A stretch of 64,000 nucleotides of DNA from Parasediminibacterium sp051861445 (lineage in GTDB: Bacteria > Bacteroidota > Bacteroidia > Chitinophagales > Chitinophagaceae). Numbering within the stretch: the stretch's first letter is position 1; each line of letters starts with the position of its first letter. Positions 44,278 to 53,348 of the stretch are shown piece after piece. A program made the translations under genes and the position numbers. The stretch is taken from the NCBI GenBank assembly GCA_051861445.1, contig JBHYCS010000003.1, positions 124,001 through 188,000 of the forward strand, given 5' to 3'. The notes beneath the pieces were generated by a model. That model was given only the letters and a program-made list of their open reading frames with translations, was not told where the DNA came from and searched no databases.

Positions 44278-46512
44278 TTATAAATTATTATTAATTACAT
44301 CCTCTGTTCTATCTACACCCATACTAATAAAACATCCGATAAAAAAGAATTGTGGTGCAGGTGGTGTAATGGCTTGTTTTATTGTATTTCTATAATTGTA
44401 GTTAAAGCCAAACTCTTGTTTAAAGTTGAACACATTGGTTACACTTGCCACAATAATGGGGAAAAACTTAGGATTTTTCTTACCCAAATTAGGTAAGTAG
44501 TTTAAGCTAAAACCGATGTTATGAAATGGAATTGTTCTTCCTCTGTCAGCTATTTCAACTTTACTATTGTTGTTTATAAAATTGTAATAAGGTCTACCCG
44601 TTGCTACAGTATAAGTAGCGTTAAATCCAGTTTTCCAAGGCAACACAAATTTTTTGGCAACAATATTTAATGTATGTTTTGCAGCAAATGAAGGTTCTAA
44701 AGAAGTAGGAAAATTGTTGTGATTTCTACGTGTATCTAAGTAGCTATAACTAATCCAATAATCTAGATTTTTAATTGTTTTCTTATCTCTCCAAAATATT
44801 TCGAAACCAGCTGCTTCACCATTTCCATTGTTTGTTGTATCTGGAAAAGTTTTAATTAAGTTATCATATTTTTTGTAAAAGATTTCGGCTCTAAATGTTT
44901 GTTCTCTTGTAGTTTTTTGAATATTGGCAATATAATGTGTGGCTTTGCTGTATGTTAAATCAGGATTAAACATCAAGATATTGCTTGCAGGTTTTTGGTA
45001 AAAAATGCCATAAGCAGCAGAAGCTTGAACATTTTTAGCCACTTTATATGCTAGTGATAAACGAGGAGCTACATTTAGTTTTTTTAGTAAAGAACTGTTT
45101 TCTAAACGAGTTCCTGCTTTTAAAGCAATATCGTTGGTTAGGTAAAAATCTGTTTCGGCAAAAGCAGCAGTCAAATGATCTTCTACTGTTGTAACTGCAT
45201 TGGTAACATATTGATTGGTAAAATTTGTTTCGTCTTTATTATACCAATGTTCTGCTCCAAAGCGTAACATATTAATGCCTGATAGTCTTTTTTCAAACAC
45301 AACTTTTGCTTGTGCCATTGCTCCTTTAGCTTTTACAGCAAAAGTTTTACTTCCAAAATGTGCATTAGTGGTAACTACTTTTTGGTTGGCATTATCTTGC
45401 AATTCAAAGTTTATTTTATCGGTATTGGTGCTAAAACTAATGCCTGTATTCAATTTCCAACCATTGCCTAAGTTTTCTTTCCAACTAATATTATTGTACC
45501 AATTAAAGTTAGTTAAGCCAAATGCGTTTTTATAAACTATACTATCAATATCTCTATTACGTAATCCTAATTTGTTATCATTTAGGTAAGTATAATATTT
45601 AATCATACCCCCTTTTTTGGTTTTAAATCGAAAATTAGCTTCTAGATTATTAAAATTAGGAACTTGAAAATAATCGGGCTTTTGCTTTACAATATCAAAG
45701 TAGAGCTTAAGATTGGTATTGTTTAATTGTAAACCCCAACTGCTTTTTTTGTTTTTTGCCAACTGTTGAAATCCGCCACTAAAGCCTACCGACGTAATTC
45801 CCAAACTTGCTTCACTACGTTCTGGTAAATCGATGCTTTCTAAAATTAAAGCTCCACTTAATGCTTGACCATACAATGCACTATAACCACCACTACTAAA
45901 AATTGTTCCTTTGAATAAAAATGGAGAAAACCTGCCTCTTTGTGCAATATCAGGCACACTACTAAAAAAGAAGTTATTTACCGCAGTTCCATCTATAAAT
46001 ACTCTTGTTTCAGCCGCTGTTCCACCTCTTACAAATAAGCCTTCTTGTTCGCCTACTTGTTGTGCACCTGGTAAAGTTTTTACAGCTGCTGTTACATCGG
46101 CATTTGCACTTGCAGTGGTTACAATATCTATAGAACTTAAAACTACACTTGCTCTTTTTTTATCGCTTGCTTCAAAACTACCTGCTGTTACTGTTACTGC
46201 AGAAAGTTCGTTTATTTCTTCTTTTAAGCTAAAATTTAAGTTTAAATTTTCTGATGCAATGTTAATTACTTGTTCTACAGTTTTATATCCTAAACTTTTT
46301 ATTATAATGGTTTGATTTGCTTTTTCGTACGTTTTAAATGAATAGGCACCTGTAGAATCTGAAACAGTTCCATCATATGCATTTTTAATAGAAATACTAG
46401 CCCCTGCAATGCTTTTTCCTTTATTGTCTTTAACAACACCAAAAATTTTGGTTTGAGCATTTGTAAGCAATGTAACTACAATAAAGAAAGTTAGTAAGGT
46501 TATTTTTTTCAT
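44278..46512 (-). CDS. TonB-dependent receptor, CarboxypepD_reg-like type
   Basis: A 744-residue outer-membrane protein from the Met at 46512. Signal peptide ends at LTNAQ; a CarboxypepD_reg-like domain follows (KIFGVVKDNKGKSIAGASISI), then the plug (VTAAVKTLPGAQQVGEQEGLFVRGG, AETRVFIDGTAVNNFFF) and the barrel. A start at 46533 would lie inside the promoter -7 box and is rejected. No SusD partner or obvious metal or sugar genes are adjacent, so the ligand is unknown. Confidence 0.92.
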   Translation of the reverse strand: MKKITLLTFFIVVTLLTNAQTKIFGVVKDNKGKSIAGASISIKNAYDGTVSDSTGAYSFKTYEKANQTIIIKSLGYKTVEQVINIASENLNLNFSLKEEINELSAVTVTAGSFEASDKKRASVVLSSIDIVTTASANADVTAAVKTLPGAQQVGEQEGLFVRGGTAAETRVFIDGTAVNNFFFSSVPDIAQRGRFSPFLFKGTIFSSGGYSALYGQALSGALILESIDLPERSEASLGITSVGFSGGFQQLAKNKKSSWGLQLNNTNLKLYFDIVKQKPDYFQVPNFNNLEANFRFKTKKGGMIKYYTYLNDNKLGLRNRDIDSIVYKNAFGLTNFNWYNNISWKENLGNGWKLNTGISFSTNTDKINFELQDNANQKVVTTNAHFGSKTFAVKAKGAMAQAKVVFEKRLSGINMLRFGAEHWYNKDETNFTNQYVTNAVTTVEDHLTAAFAETDFYLTNDIALKAGTRLENSSLLKKLNVAPRLSLAYKVAKNVQASAAYGIFYQKPASNILMFNPDLTYSKATHYIANIQKTTREQTFRAEIFYKKYDNLIKTFPDTTNNGNGEAAGFEIFWRDKKTIKNLDYWISYSYLDTRRNHNNFPTSLEPSFAAKHTLNIVAKKFVLPWKTGFNATYTVATGRPYYNFINNNSKVEIADRGRTIPFHNIGFSLNYLPNLGKKNPKFFPIIVASVTNVFNFKQEFGFNYNYRNTIKQAITPPAPQFFFIGCFISMGVDRTEDVINNNL

Positions 46513-46530
46513 CGTTTTAATTTGACGACA

Positions 46531-46562
46531 CAAACATAGACTGGTTTATTTTATAAACCAAA
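46531..46562 (-). promoter_or_regulatory. Promoter of the TonB receptor gene
   Basis: On the minus strand TTTG (46562-46559), 20 bases, TATGTTTG (46538-46531): a full Bacteroidota promoter. Start of transcription would be near 46524, 12 bases before the ATG at 46512. Confidence 0.75.
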
Positions 46563-46619
46563 TTATTTTACAAATATATTTCAATATTTTTTTTAACCTT
46601 GGAGTAAAAATTTTATGTT

Positions 46620-46740
46620 GAAAAATGATAATCAGCCGAAAGGCAGTGGATTGGCGTGGAAACACCGCTGAAGGTATTGTGTGCAGCTTTGTGGCGGAGT
46701 TGGAACAAAAGCCACTACTAGTGTTGAATAATGATTAATT
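46620..46740. other. GC-rich intergenic island of unknown nature
   Basis: About 120 bases between the TonB receptor promoter and the atp terminator are about 45% G+C, clearly above the surroundings. They contain small hairpins with GAAA loops (GCCGAAAGGC), CACTACTAGTG, and a GTGGC / GCCAC pair, and also an open frame of 37 codons on the plus strand (46625-46738). It may be a structured RNA, a small gene, or a remnant of a repeat element; the sequence alone does not decide. Confidence 0.4.
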
Positions 46741-46753
46741 GCCGATTGCCCCC

Positions 46754-46791
46754 ATAAAAAAAGCAGCCTCTTTTGAGAGAGAGACTGCTTT
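46754..46791 (-). terminator. Terminator of the atp operon
   Basis: AAAGCAG (46760-46766) pairs with CTGCTTT (46785-46791), extended inside by CTCT with AGAG. On the minus strand the stem is followed by a run of T. It lies 23 bases after the atpA stop, so atpA is the last gene of this operon. Confidence 0.88.
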
Positions 46792-46813
46792 AAAATATAA
46801 TTGGAATATCAAT

Positions 46814-48391
46814 TTATTTGTACTGAGGAATTAAGCCGTTGGCTAATTCTACCATACGTTTTAAACTTGCATCATTTAATTGTCCTTGCTTAAATTCTGC
46901 TAAAACATCCGGTAATTTATTTTCCATTTCCATTAAGAAATGGGCTTCGAAATCTTTTACTTTTTTAACAGCTACTTCTTTTAATAAACCTTGTGTACCT
47001 AAGTAAATGATAGCTACTTGCTTTTCTACAGTAAATGGTGTGTATTGAGCTTGTTTAAGAATTTCTACGTTTCTAGCTCCTTTATCAATTACGTTCTTAG
47101 TAGCAGCATCTAAATCTCCACCAAACTTAGAGAAAGCCTCTAATTCACGGTATAAAGCTTGGTCTAATTTTAAAGTACCAGCTACTTTTTTCATTGATTT
47201 AATTTGTGCATTTCCACCTACACGGCTTACTGAGATACCTACGTTAATTGCAGGACGAATACCAGCATTGAACAAGTTACCTTCTAAGAAAATTTGGCCG
47301 TCGGTAATAGAAATTACGTTGGTAGGAATGTATGCAGAAACGTCACCAGCTTGTGTTTCGATAATTGGAAGTGCAGTTAAACTACCACCACCTTTTACCA
47401 AATGCTTAATAGAAGCTGGTAAATCATTCATTTGTTTAGCAACATCATCATTATTAATAACTTTTGCAGCTCTTTCTAGTAAACGGCTATGTAAATAGAA
47501 TACGTCACCAGGATAAGCTTCACGTCCTGGAGGTCTTCTTAATAACAACGAAACTTCACGGTAAGCAACCGCTTGTTTTGATAAATCATCATAAATAATT
47601 AATGCAGGACGACCGGTATCTCTAAAGAATTCACCAATTGCAGCTCCAGCAAATGGTGCATAGAATTGTAGAGGAGCAGGATCACTTGCACTAGCTGCAA
47701 CAATAGTAGTGTAAGCCATTGCACCATTATCGCTTAATGTTTTCATTACACCAGCTACAGTTGATGCTTTTTGACCAATTGCTACATAAATACAATAAAC
47801 TGGTTTTCCAGCTTCGTAAAACTCTTTTTGATTGATAATCGTATCAATACAAATAGCAGTTTTACCAGTTTGACGGTCACCAATTACTAATTCACGTTGA
47901 CCACGACCTACAGGAATCATTGCATCAATAGCTTTGATACCAGTTTGTAATGGCTCTTTTACTGGCTCTCTGTAAATTACACCAGGAGCTTTACGCTCTA
48001 GTGGCATTTCATATAAATCACCAGAAACAGGACCTTTACCATCAATTGGTTCGCCCAAAGTATTAATTACACGACCTACTAGTCCATCACCTACTTTAAT
48101 AGAGGCAATGTTACCAGTACGTCGAACTTTTGCACCTTCTTTAATATTGCCGCTTTCACCCATTAATACCACACCCACATTATCTTCTTCTAAGTTTAGA
48201 GCGATTGCTTTAACACCACTTTCAAACTCAACCAATTCACCACTACGTACTCCATTTAAACCATATACACGAGCAATACCATCACCTACTTGCAATACGG
48301 TTCCTACTTCTTCCAAATCGGCAGAAGCATTAAAGTTGCTTAATTGTTGCCTTAAAATTGCTGAAATTTCATCCGGCTTTATTTCTACCAT
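46814..48391 (-). CDS. atpA: ATP synthase F1 alpha subunit
   Basis: Non-catalytic nucleotide-binding subunit of F1. The 525-residue length is normal. Walker A is GDRQTGKT, with VGRGQRELVIGDRQ before it; the Q-x-x-Y-C-x-Y-V-A-I-G-Q segment and DDLSKQAVAYREVSLLLRRPPGREAYPGD complete the hallmark set. Last gene of the minus-strand operon atpB-atpE-atpF-atpH-atpA. In most bacteria atpG follows; here a terminator does. Confidence 0.98.
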   Translation of the reverse strand: MVEIKPDEISAILRQQLSNFNASADLEEVGTVLQVGDGIARVYGLNGVRSGELVEFESGVKAIALNLEEDNVGVVLMGESGNIKEGAKVRRTGNIASIKVGDGLVGRVINTLGEPIDGKGPVSGDLYEMPLERKAPGVIYREPVKEPLQTGIKAIDAMIPVGRGQRELVIGDRQTGKTAICIDTIINQKEFYEAGKPVYCIYVAIGQKASTVAGVMKTLSDNGAMAYTTIVAASASDPAPLQFYAPFAGAAIGEFFRDTGRPALIIYDDLSKQAVAYREVSLLLRRPPGREAYPGDVFYLHSRLLERAAKVINNDDVAKQMNDLPASIKHLVKGGGSLTALPIIETQAGDVSAYIPTNVISITDGQIFLEGNLFNAGIRPAINVGISVSRVGGNAQIKSMKKVAGTLKLDQALYRELEAFSKFGGDLDAATKNVIDKGARNVEILKQAQYTPFTVEKQVAIIYLGTQGLLKEVAVKKVKDFEAHFLMEMENKLPDVLAEFKQGQLNDASLKRMVELANGLIPQYK

Positions 48392-48446
48392 ATATAACTG
48401 AATTATAAGTTATGAAAAATGATTTGTACTGTTTTCAGAATTTTGA

Positions 48447-49007
48447 TTATCTGATATTGTGTATGTAATAGTTTTTAAGAAATTGCTTTTTTACATCGTT
48501 TAAATCTCTCAAAATACTTGCATCAATTAATTTGTTTCCAACTTCTAGTACAAAACCACCAATTAATTGCTCGTTTACTTTGGTTTCTAATTGTACAGTT
48601 CCATTTACTGTGCTATTTACTTTTGCAACCAACGATTGCTTTAACGTATCAGAAATAGCAACAGCTGTAGTAAGCTTAACAGTATGAATATTTTTGATAG
48701 CATTATATTGAGCAATAAATGAAGCTGCAATTTCTACTAAATCGGATTCTCTACCTTTTGTTACCAATAATTTAATAAATGCGTTTGACAATTCGCCTAT
48801 ATTGGCTTTTGTAACTGCATTAATAATTACTTCTTTTTTATCTGCATTAATAATTGGACTCATTAATACGTTTACAAACTCTTTACTTGCCTTACAAACT
48901 GCTTGTAAATATTGCATATCTGCATATACCACTTCTAGTTGATTTCTTTCAATAGAAAGATCAACTAAACTTTTGGCATAACGATGGGCTAAACGTGGAT
49001 TGGTCAT
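48447..49007 (-). CDS. atpH: ATP synthase F1 delta subunit
   Basis: A 186-residue stalk subunit (OSCP homologue) linking F1 to the b subunits. N-terminal LAHRYAKSLVDLSIERNQLE and C-terminal NEQLIGGFVLEVGNKLIDASILRDLNDVKKQFL are the conserved ends. Located between atpF and atpA as in the standard order. Confidence 0.95.
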   Translation of the reverse strand: MTNPRLAHRYAKSLVDLSIERNQLEVVYADMQYLQAVCKASKEFVNVLMSPIINADKKEVIINAVTKANIGELSNAFIKLLVTKGRESDLVEIAASFIAQYNAIKNIHTVKLTTAVAISDTLKQSLVAKVNSTVNGTVQLETKVNEQLIGGFVLEVGNKLIDASILRDLNDVKKQFLKNYYIHNIR

Positions 49008-49078
49008 AAATGCAAATGCTATTTAAATTTTTAAGCTAATGACTCAATAGAATTGATAATCAACCTAAAAAATGCTTT

Positions 49079-49573
49079 CTAATTAAGTTTTACAGTATCT
49101 GCTAATTGTTGAATGTAAGCTTCTTGCTCTGTTTTATTGGCTAATTCTCTACGTAAAATCTTTTCACTTACTTCAATTACTAAAGCACCAACTTGATTTT
49201 TAACATCGGTTAAAGCCGCATTCTTTTGTTGTTGAATGGCAAATTGTGCATCTGCAATAATGCTGTCGTAAGTTGCTTTTGCTTTTTCTTTTGCATCAGC
49301 AATCATTTTATCGCTAGTAGCTTTTGCTTCTTTAATCATAGCAGATCTTTCTTCACGGGCTTTTTGTAATAAAGCTTCGTTTTCATTTTTTAAAGCAGCC
49401 ATTTCAGCTTTTGCATTTTCAGCAGAAGCAATAGCAGTTGCAATACCTTCTTCTCTTTCTTTAAGTGTAAGCAAAATTGGTCCCCAAGCAAACTTTCTTA
49501 ATATTAAGAATACAATTGCGAAAGCTAGAAATGTCCAAAAAATTAAACCTAAACCTGGTGTTAATAATTGCAT
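49079..49573 (-). CDS. atpF: ATP synthase Fo b subunit
   Basis: A 164-residue protein with one N-terminal membrane helix (LGLIFWTFLAFAIVFLILRKFAW) and a long charged coiled coil, the peripheral stalk. Only one b gene is visible. It is separated from atpE by 175 bases holding a strong hairpin. Confidence 0.96.
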   Translation of the reverse strand: MQLLTPGLGLIFWTFLAFAIVFLILRKFAWGPILLTLKEREEGIATAIASAENAKAEMAALKNENEALLQKAREERSAMIKEAKATSDKMIADAKEKAKATYDSIIADAQFAIQQQKNAALTDVKNQVGALVIEVSEKILRRELANKTEQEAYIQQLADTVKLN

Positions 49574-49682
49574 ATAACAATTTTGACTGAGTAAAAAAAT
49601 GAAATAAGATAATTGCTAAGCATCTTATTTAATCTATTATTAATGAAAAACAAAGTTTTTGCTTCTCCTTATTTTTTTAAAG

Positions 49683-49717
49683 AACTGCATCTATTGCCCT
49701 TTGCTTTAGATGCAGTT
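49683..49717 (-). other. Intercistronic hairpin between atpE and atpF
   Basis: AACTGCATCTA (49683-49693) and TAGATGCAGTT (49707-49717) form a perfect 11-bp stem with a 13-base loop. The minus-strand sequence after it lacks a run of T, so it is not a standard terminator. Placed just after atpE, whose product is needed in about ten copies, it may protect the upstream mRNA or reduce read-through. Confidence 0.7.
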
Positions 49718-49748
49718 GTAAGGTAATTAACGCCTATTGGCGAATAAA

Positions 49749-49997
49749 TTACTTGATGAAAATAGCTAATACCGCTGCAATTACAGCGAAAAGAGCAACA
49801 CCTTCAACGAAAGCTGCAGTTAAGATCATACCGCTACGAATATCGTTAGCAGCTTCTGGCTGACGAGCAATTGATTCAACTGCACCTTTACCAATTTGAC
49901 CAATACCGATACCAGCACCAATAGTTGCTAATCCGGCACCAATTGCAGCACCTGCATTAGAGATGCTTCCATCTAACAAAATGTTCAATAAAGACAT
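49749..49997 (-). CDS. atpE: ATP synthase Fo c subunit
   Basis: An 82-residue hairpin of two helices. The first is rich in Gly (GAAIGAGLATIGAGIGIGQIGKGAVE), the polar loop has ARQPEAAND, and the second has the ion-carrying Glu in AFVEGVALFAVIAA. The residue after Glu is Gly and not Ser, which speaks for protons as coupling ion. Confidence 0.97.
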   Translation of the reverse strand: MSLLNILLDGSISNAGAAIGAGLATIGAGIGIGQIGKGAVESIARQPEAANDIRSGMILTAAFVEGVALFAVIAAVLAIFIK

Positions 49998-50030
49998 TGT
50001 ATGTGGTTTTTATGATGAAAAAAAAGTTGA

Positions 50031-51137
50031 TTAATGATGATGAGCTTCTGCGTGTTCATGTTCGCCTTCGAATGCTTGTGCAATAAATACAGCAGTTAAA
50101 TTGGTGAAAATAAATGCTTGAATAAATGCCACTAAAACTTCGATGATATATATGAAAACGGTGAAAGCCATAGAAACGGGAGCAAATCCAATTCCTGCAC
50201 CAATACTTAATTTTGAGAAAATAAAAATCATCATTACCAAACAAGTGATAATCATGTGACCAGCCACCATGTTTGCAAACAAACGAATGATTAAGGCGAA
50301 AGGCTTGGTAAAAATTCCCAATAGCTCTACAAATAATAGAATAATTTTTACAGGAACAGGAACTCCAGGAAAGTTAAATACGTGAGCCCAGAAATGTTTA
50401 TTAGTGCTAATTAAAATAGCCACAAAACTGATTGTTCCTAAAACAGCAGTGAAAGCAATATTACCAGTTACGTTTGCAGAACCTGGAATTAAACCAAAAA
50501 TATTACCGATTAAAATGAAGAAAAATACAGTTAACAAATAAGGCATGTACTTTTCGTATTTATGCCCAAGATTGCTTTTACCAACCTCATCTCTAATAAA
50601 TACTATTACAGGCTCAACCGCATTTTGAAAACCAGATGGAGCTTTTTTAGCACCTTGTTGTTTATATTTTTTTGCAACTCCTAACAATAAAACCACTAAT
50701 ACGATTAGTGATAATAACATTTGGGTTACATTTCTAGTGATAGAAAAATCGTATACCTGAACGGTTTCATCAACTGAACCATCTTCTTTTACAGCATGTA
50801 TTACACCATGCTCTAGTTTATAACCTTGATAAGCTGCATGTCCATGCTCAAACTTCGAAGACATGAAAGCTGTAAAACCTTTTTGTGGAGAATACAAAAT
50901 TACAGGTAATGGTAAAGAAATAGGATGACCATTTACATCGGCAAAATGAAAATCATGGTTATCCATGATATGCTCCATAATTACATCACCAGGATTAAAA
51001 TCGGCTTCTTTTTGTTCACCATGTGGTTGTTGGTGATTAGCCTCTGCTGTGCCATTTTCTGGTGTATGTTGAGCTTTTGCAGGATTGGATAAAAATAGAA
51101 TAAAAAGGCTGCAAGCCGCTACCAGTAAAGATTTCAT
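50031..51137 (-). CDS. atpB: ATP synthase Fo a subunit
   Basis: A 368-residue proton-channel subunit from the Met at 51137. A signal peptide (MKSLLVAACSLFILFLSNPAKAQ) and a periplasmic region of about 110 residues, rich in His, precede the standard a subunit; this long exported N-terminus is usual in Bacteroidota. The essential Arg is in ALIIRLFANMVAGH. The C-terminus ends with a His-rich tail. First gene of the operon; no good TAnnTTTG box was found upstream. Confidence 0.95.
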   Translation of the reverse strand: MKSLLVAACSLFILFLSNPAKAQHTPENGTAEANHQQPHGEQKEADFNPGDVIMEHIMDNHDFHFADVNGHPISLPLPVILYSPQKGFTAFMSSKFEHGHAAYQGYKLEHGVIHAVKEDGSVDETVQVYDFSITRNVTQMLLSLIVLVVLLLGVAKKYKQQGAKKAPSGFQNAVEPVIVFIRDEVGKSNLGHKYEKYMPYLLTVFFFILIGNIFGLIPGSANVTGNIAFTAVLGTISFVAILISTNKHFWAHVFNFPGVPVPVKIILLFVELLGIFTKPFALIIRLFANMVAGHMIITCLVMMIFIFSKLSIGAGIGFAPVSMAFTVFIYIIEVLVAFIQAFIFTNLTAVFIAQAFEGEHEHAEAHHH

Positions 51138-51355
51138 GTTTCTCAAAGCCATACCCTTTCTCAAATTTGCCGCGAAGATAAGGAGATAGTACTGATATTT
51201 GGTAAAATAGCGTTAAGAATTTGTTGGTTTAAACAATTAAGTTATGTCAATTTAAATTAGATATTCCATTCAAAATAATAGAATAATAAATATGTAACTA
51301 AAAAGTAAGAGATATAGCATCAATTTGCTTAAAAAAGCTCAAAAGATATGTGATT

Positions 51356-53176
51356 TTAAATGCTTACAGCCTGTTTTGCTTGTTTTTGCTGGCTCATTTC
51401 ATGTAGTTTATAATAATATCCCTTCATGGCTAATAATTCATTGTGATTGCCTATTTCTTTTATTTCTCCTTTATCTAATACAATAATTTTATCAGCTTTA
51501 CGAATAGTAGATAATCGATGAGCAATAACAATTGATGTTCTACCTTTTATTAAAGTATCAATTGCTTTTTGAATCAGCATTTCACTTTCTGTATCAATAG
51601 AAGAAGTTGCTTCATCAAGTATTAAAATAGATGGATTATATAGTAATGCCCTAATAAATGAAATCAATTGACGTTGTCCCAAACTCAATGTTCCTCCCCT
51701 TTCCATTACATTATAATGATATCCATTTGGAAGTTGCATTATAAAATCGTGTACATCAATCATTTTGGCAGCCTCGTATACTTGTTCTTCTGAAATCAAC
51801 GGATTTCTTAGTGTAATGTTTTCCATCACAGAACCTGAAAATAAAAATACATCTTGCAAAACAATGCCAATATTACTGCGTAAATGTTGCAATGGAATAT
51901 GTTCGATGGGTGTTTCGTCGATTGTGATACTTCCTTTCTGTATTTGATAAAGCCTATTCAGCAAACTAATAATCGAGGTTTTTCCACTTCCAGTTTGCCC
52001 TACCAAAGCAATGGTTTCACCAGCACGTACATCAAAAGAAATATTTTTTAATACAAATTGCTGTTCATTGTATGCAAACCAAACATTTTTGAATGTAATA
52101 GCTCCGTTTATAGGTATAGGTGCTATTGTGTTTGCAGTTTCTTGCATTACATCTTCATTATCTAGTACTTTAAATACCCTTTCAGCTGCTATCATTCCCA
52201 TTTGTAATACATTAAATTTATCTGCGATTACACGTAAGGGTCTAAAAATTTGGTTTAAATACAATATAAAAGCAACCAACAAGCCAGCATCTAATTGCTT
52301 ATTGGCTACCCACCAAACCAATAAACCTGTACTAATGGCTAATACCAACTCTACAACTGGAAAAAAAACGCTGTAAGCAAATATGGCATGTATGTTTGCA
52401 TTTCTATGTTCTTTATTAATAGCTGTAAATTTCTCCATCTCTCTATCTTCAGCTGCAAAAGCTTGTACAATATGCATTCCTGTAATATGTTCTTGTACAA
52501 ATGCATTCAGTGCAGCAACAGCATTTCTAACTTTTACAAAACTTTTATTAACGCTTTCTTTAAAATAAATAGTTGCAACAATTAAAAATGGAAAAGTGGT
52601 TAGACTTATTAGCGTAAGCTTCCAATCCATCCAAAACATTGTTATCAACGTGATGATGATAATCAGAATATCAGAAATAATAGGAATTAATCCATCACTA
52701 AATATGTCGTTGATACTTTCAATATCGTTGATGGTTCTTGTGGTTAATGTTCCAATAGGTGTTTTATCGAATTGAGATAAATTTAAACTCATTACTTTTT
52801 TATACACCGTAACACGTAAATCTTTCACTACATGCTGTCCAAGCCATGAGGTTATAAAGGAAAAAGAAAAACGAAAGGCAGATTCTAGCAATAAAAAAAG
52901 TATTTGAAAAATGGTAACATGTATAATAAATGTAAGTATGGGTGAGTTATTGGGTAAAAAAAGCAACTGTTGAATCCAATGAGGAATTTCTAAATAGGGA
53001 TGAATAGATTTATTAACGGTAAGTTGTATAAAATATGGCCGAATAGGAGCCATAAATGCCATTAAAATAGAAAGAGCAAAACTTATAATAAACATTTTTT
53101 TATATGGTAATACAAATAAAAAAATGCGTTTTAGCAAGGATATGTTAACTGCTTTTGACTTTTTTGAAGATTCCAT
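51356..53176 (-). CDS. ABC exporter, fused permease-ATPase (MsbA/LmrA type)
   Basis: A 606-residue half-transporter: six helices (about 25-320), then an ATPase with Walker A GQTGSGKTS, signature LSLGQRQLISFIRALL, Walker B ILILDEATSSID and the switch His in VIAHRLST. It forms a homodimer exporting lipids or drugs. The Met at 53176 is chosen since a promoter -7 box lies at 53186-53193, downstream of the alternative start at 53242. Stands alone. Confidence 0.94.
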   Translation of the reverse strand: MESSKKSKAVNISLLKRIFLFVLPYKKMFIISFALSILMAFMAPIRPYFIQLTVNKSIHPYLEIPHWIQQLLFLPNNSPILTFIIHVTIFQILFLLLESAFRFSFSFITSWLGQHVVKDLRVTVYKKVMSLNLSQFDKTPIGTLTTRTINDIESINDIFSDGLIPIISDILIIIITLITMFWMDWKLTLISLTTFPFLIVATIYFKESVNKSFVKVRNAVAALNAFVQEHITGMHIVQAFAAEDREMEKFTAINKEHRNANIHAIFAYSVFFPVVELVLAISTGLLVWWVANKQLDAGLLVAFILYLNQIFRPLRVIADKFNVLQMGMIAAERVFKVLDNEDVMQETANTIAPIPINGAITFKNVWFAYNEQQFVLKNISFDVRAGETIALVGQTGSGKTSIISLLNRLYQIQKGSITIDETPIEHIPLQHLRSNIGIVLQDVFLFSGSVMENITLRNPLISEEQVYEAAKMIDVHDFIMQLPNGYHYNVMERGGTLSLGQRQLISFIRALLYNPSILILDEATSSIDTESEMLIQKAIDTLIKGRTSIVIAHRLSTIRKADKIIVLDKGEIKEIGNHNELLAMKGYYYKLHEMSQQKQAKQAVSI

Positions 53177-53185
53177 AATTGGGGG

Positions 53186-53193
53186 CAAATGTA
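53186..53193 (-). promoter_or_regulatory. -7 box of the ABC exporter gene
   Basis: Minus-strand TACATTTG fits TAnnTTTG, ten bases before the ATG at 53176, implying a very short or absent leader. It decides the start codon for the exporter. Confidence 0.5.
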
Positions 53194-53348
53194 GTAAGTT
53201 AGTTTCTTGAACGCTGTTACCGTTCACAATTTTAAAACTCAAAAAAAATCAACCATTTCTAATATCAATCAAATTAAAATATTCATGGGCAAAATCTAGG
53301 CACTTATCTTGTAAAATTCATTGTATATTTTCTTATATTCGTTATCCT

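Noticed and set aside
46625..46738. 37-codon ORF as an annotated gene
   Set aside because: No clear ribosome binding site or known homologue; kept only as part of the GC-rich island.
47268..48401. Open frames opposite atpA on the plus strand
   Set aside because: They mirror the codon bias of the strongly conserved atpA and show no family motif.
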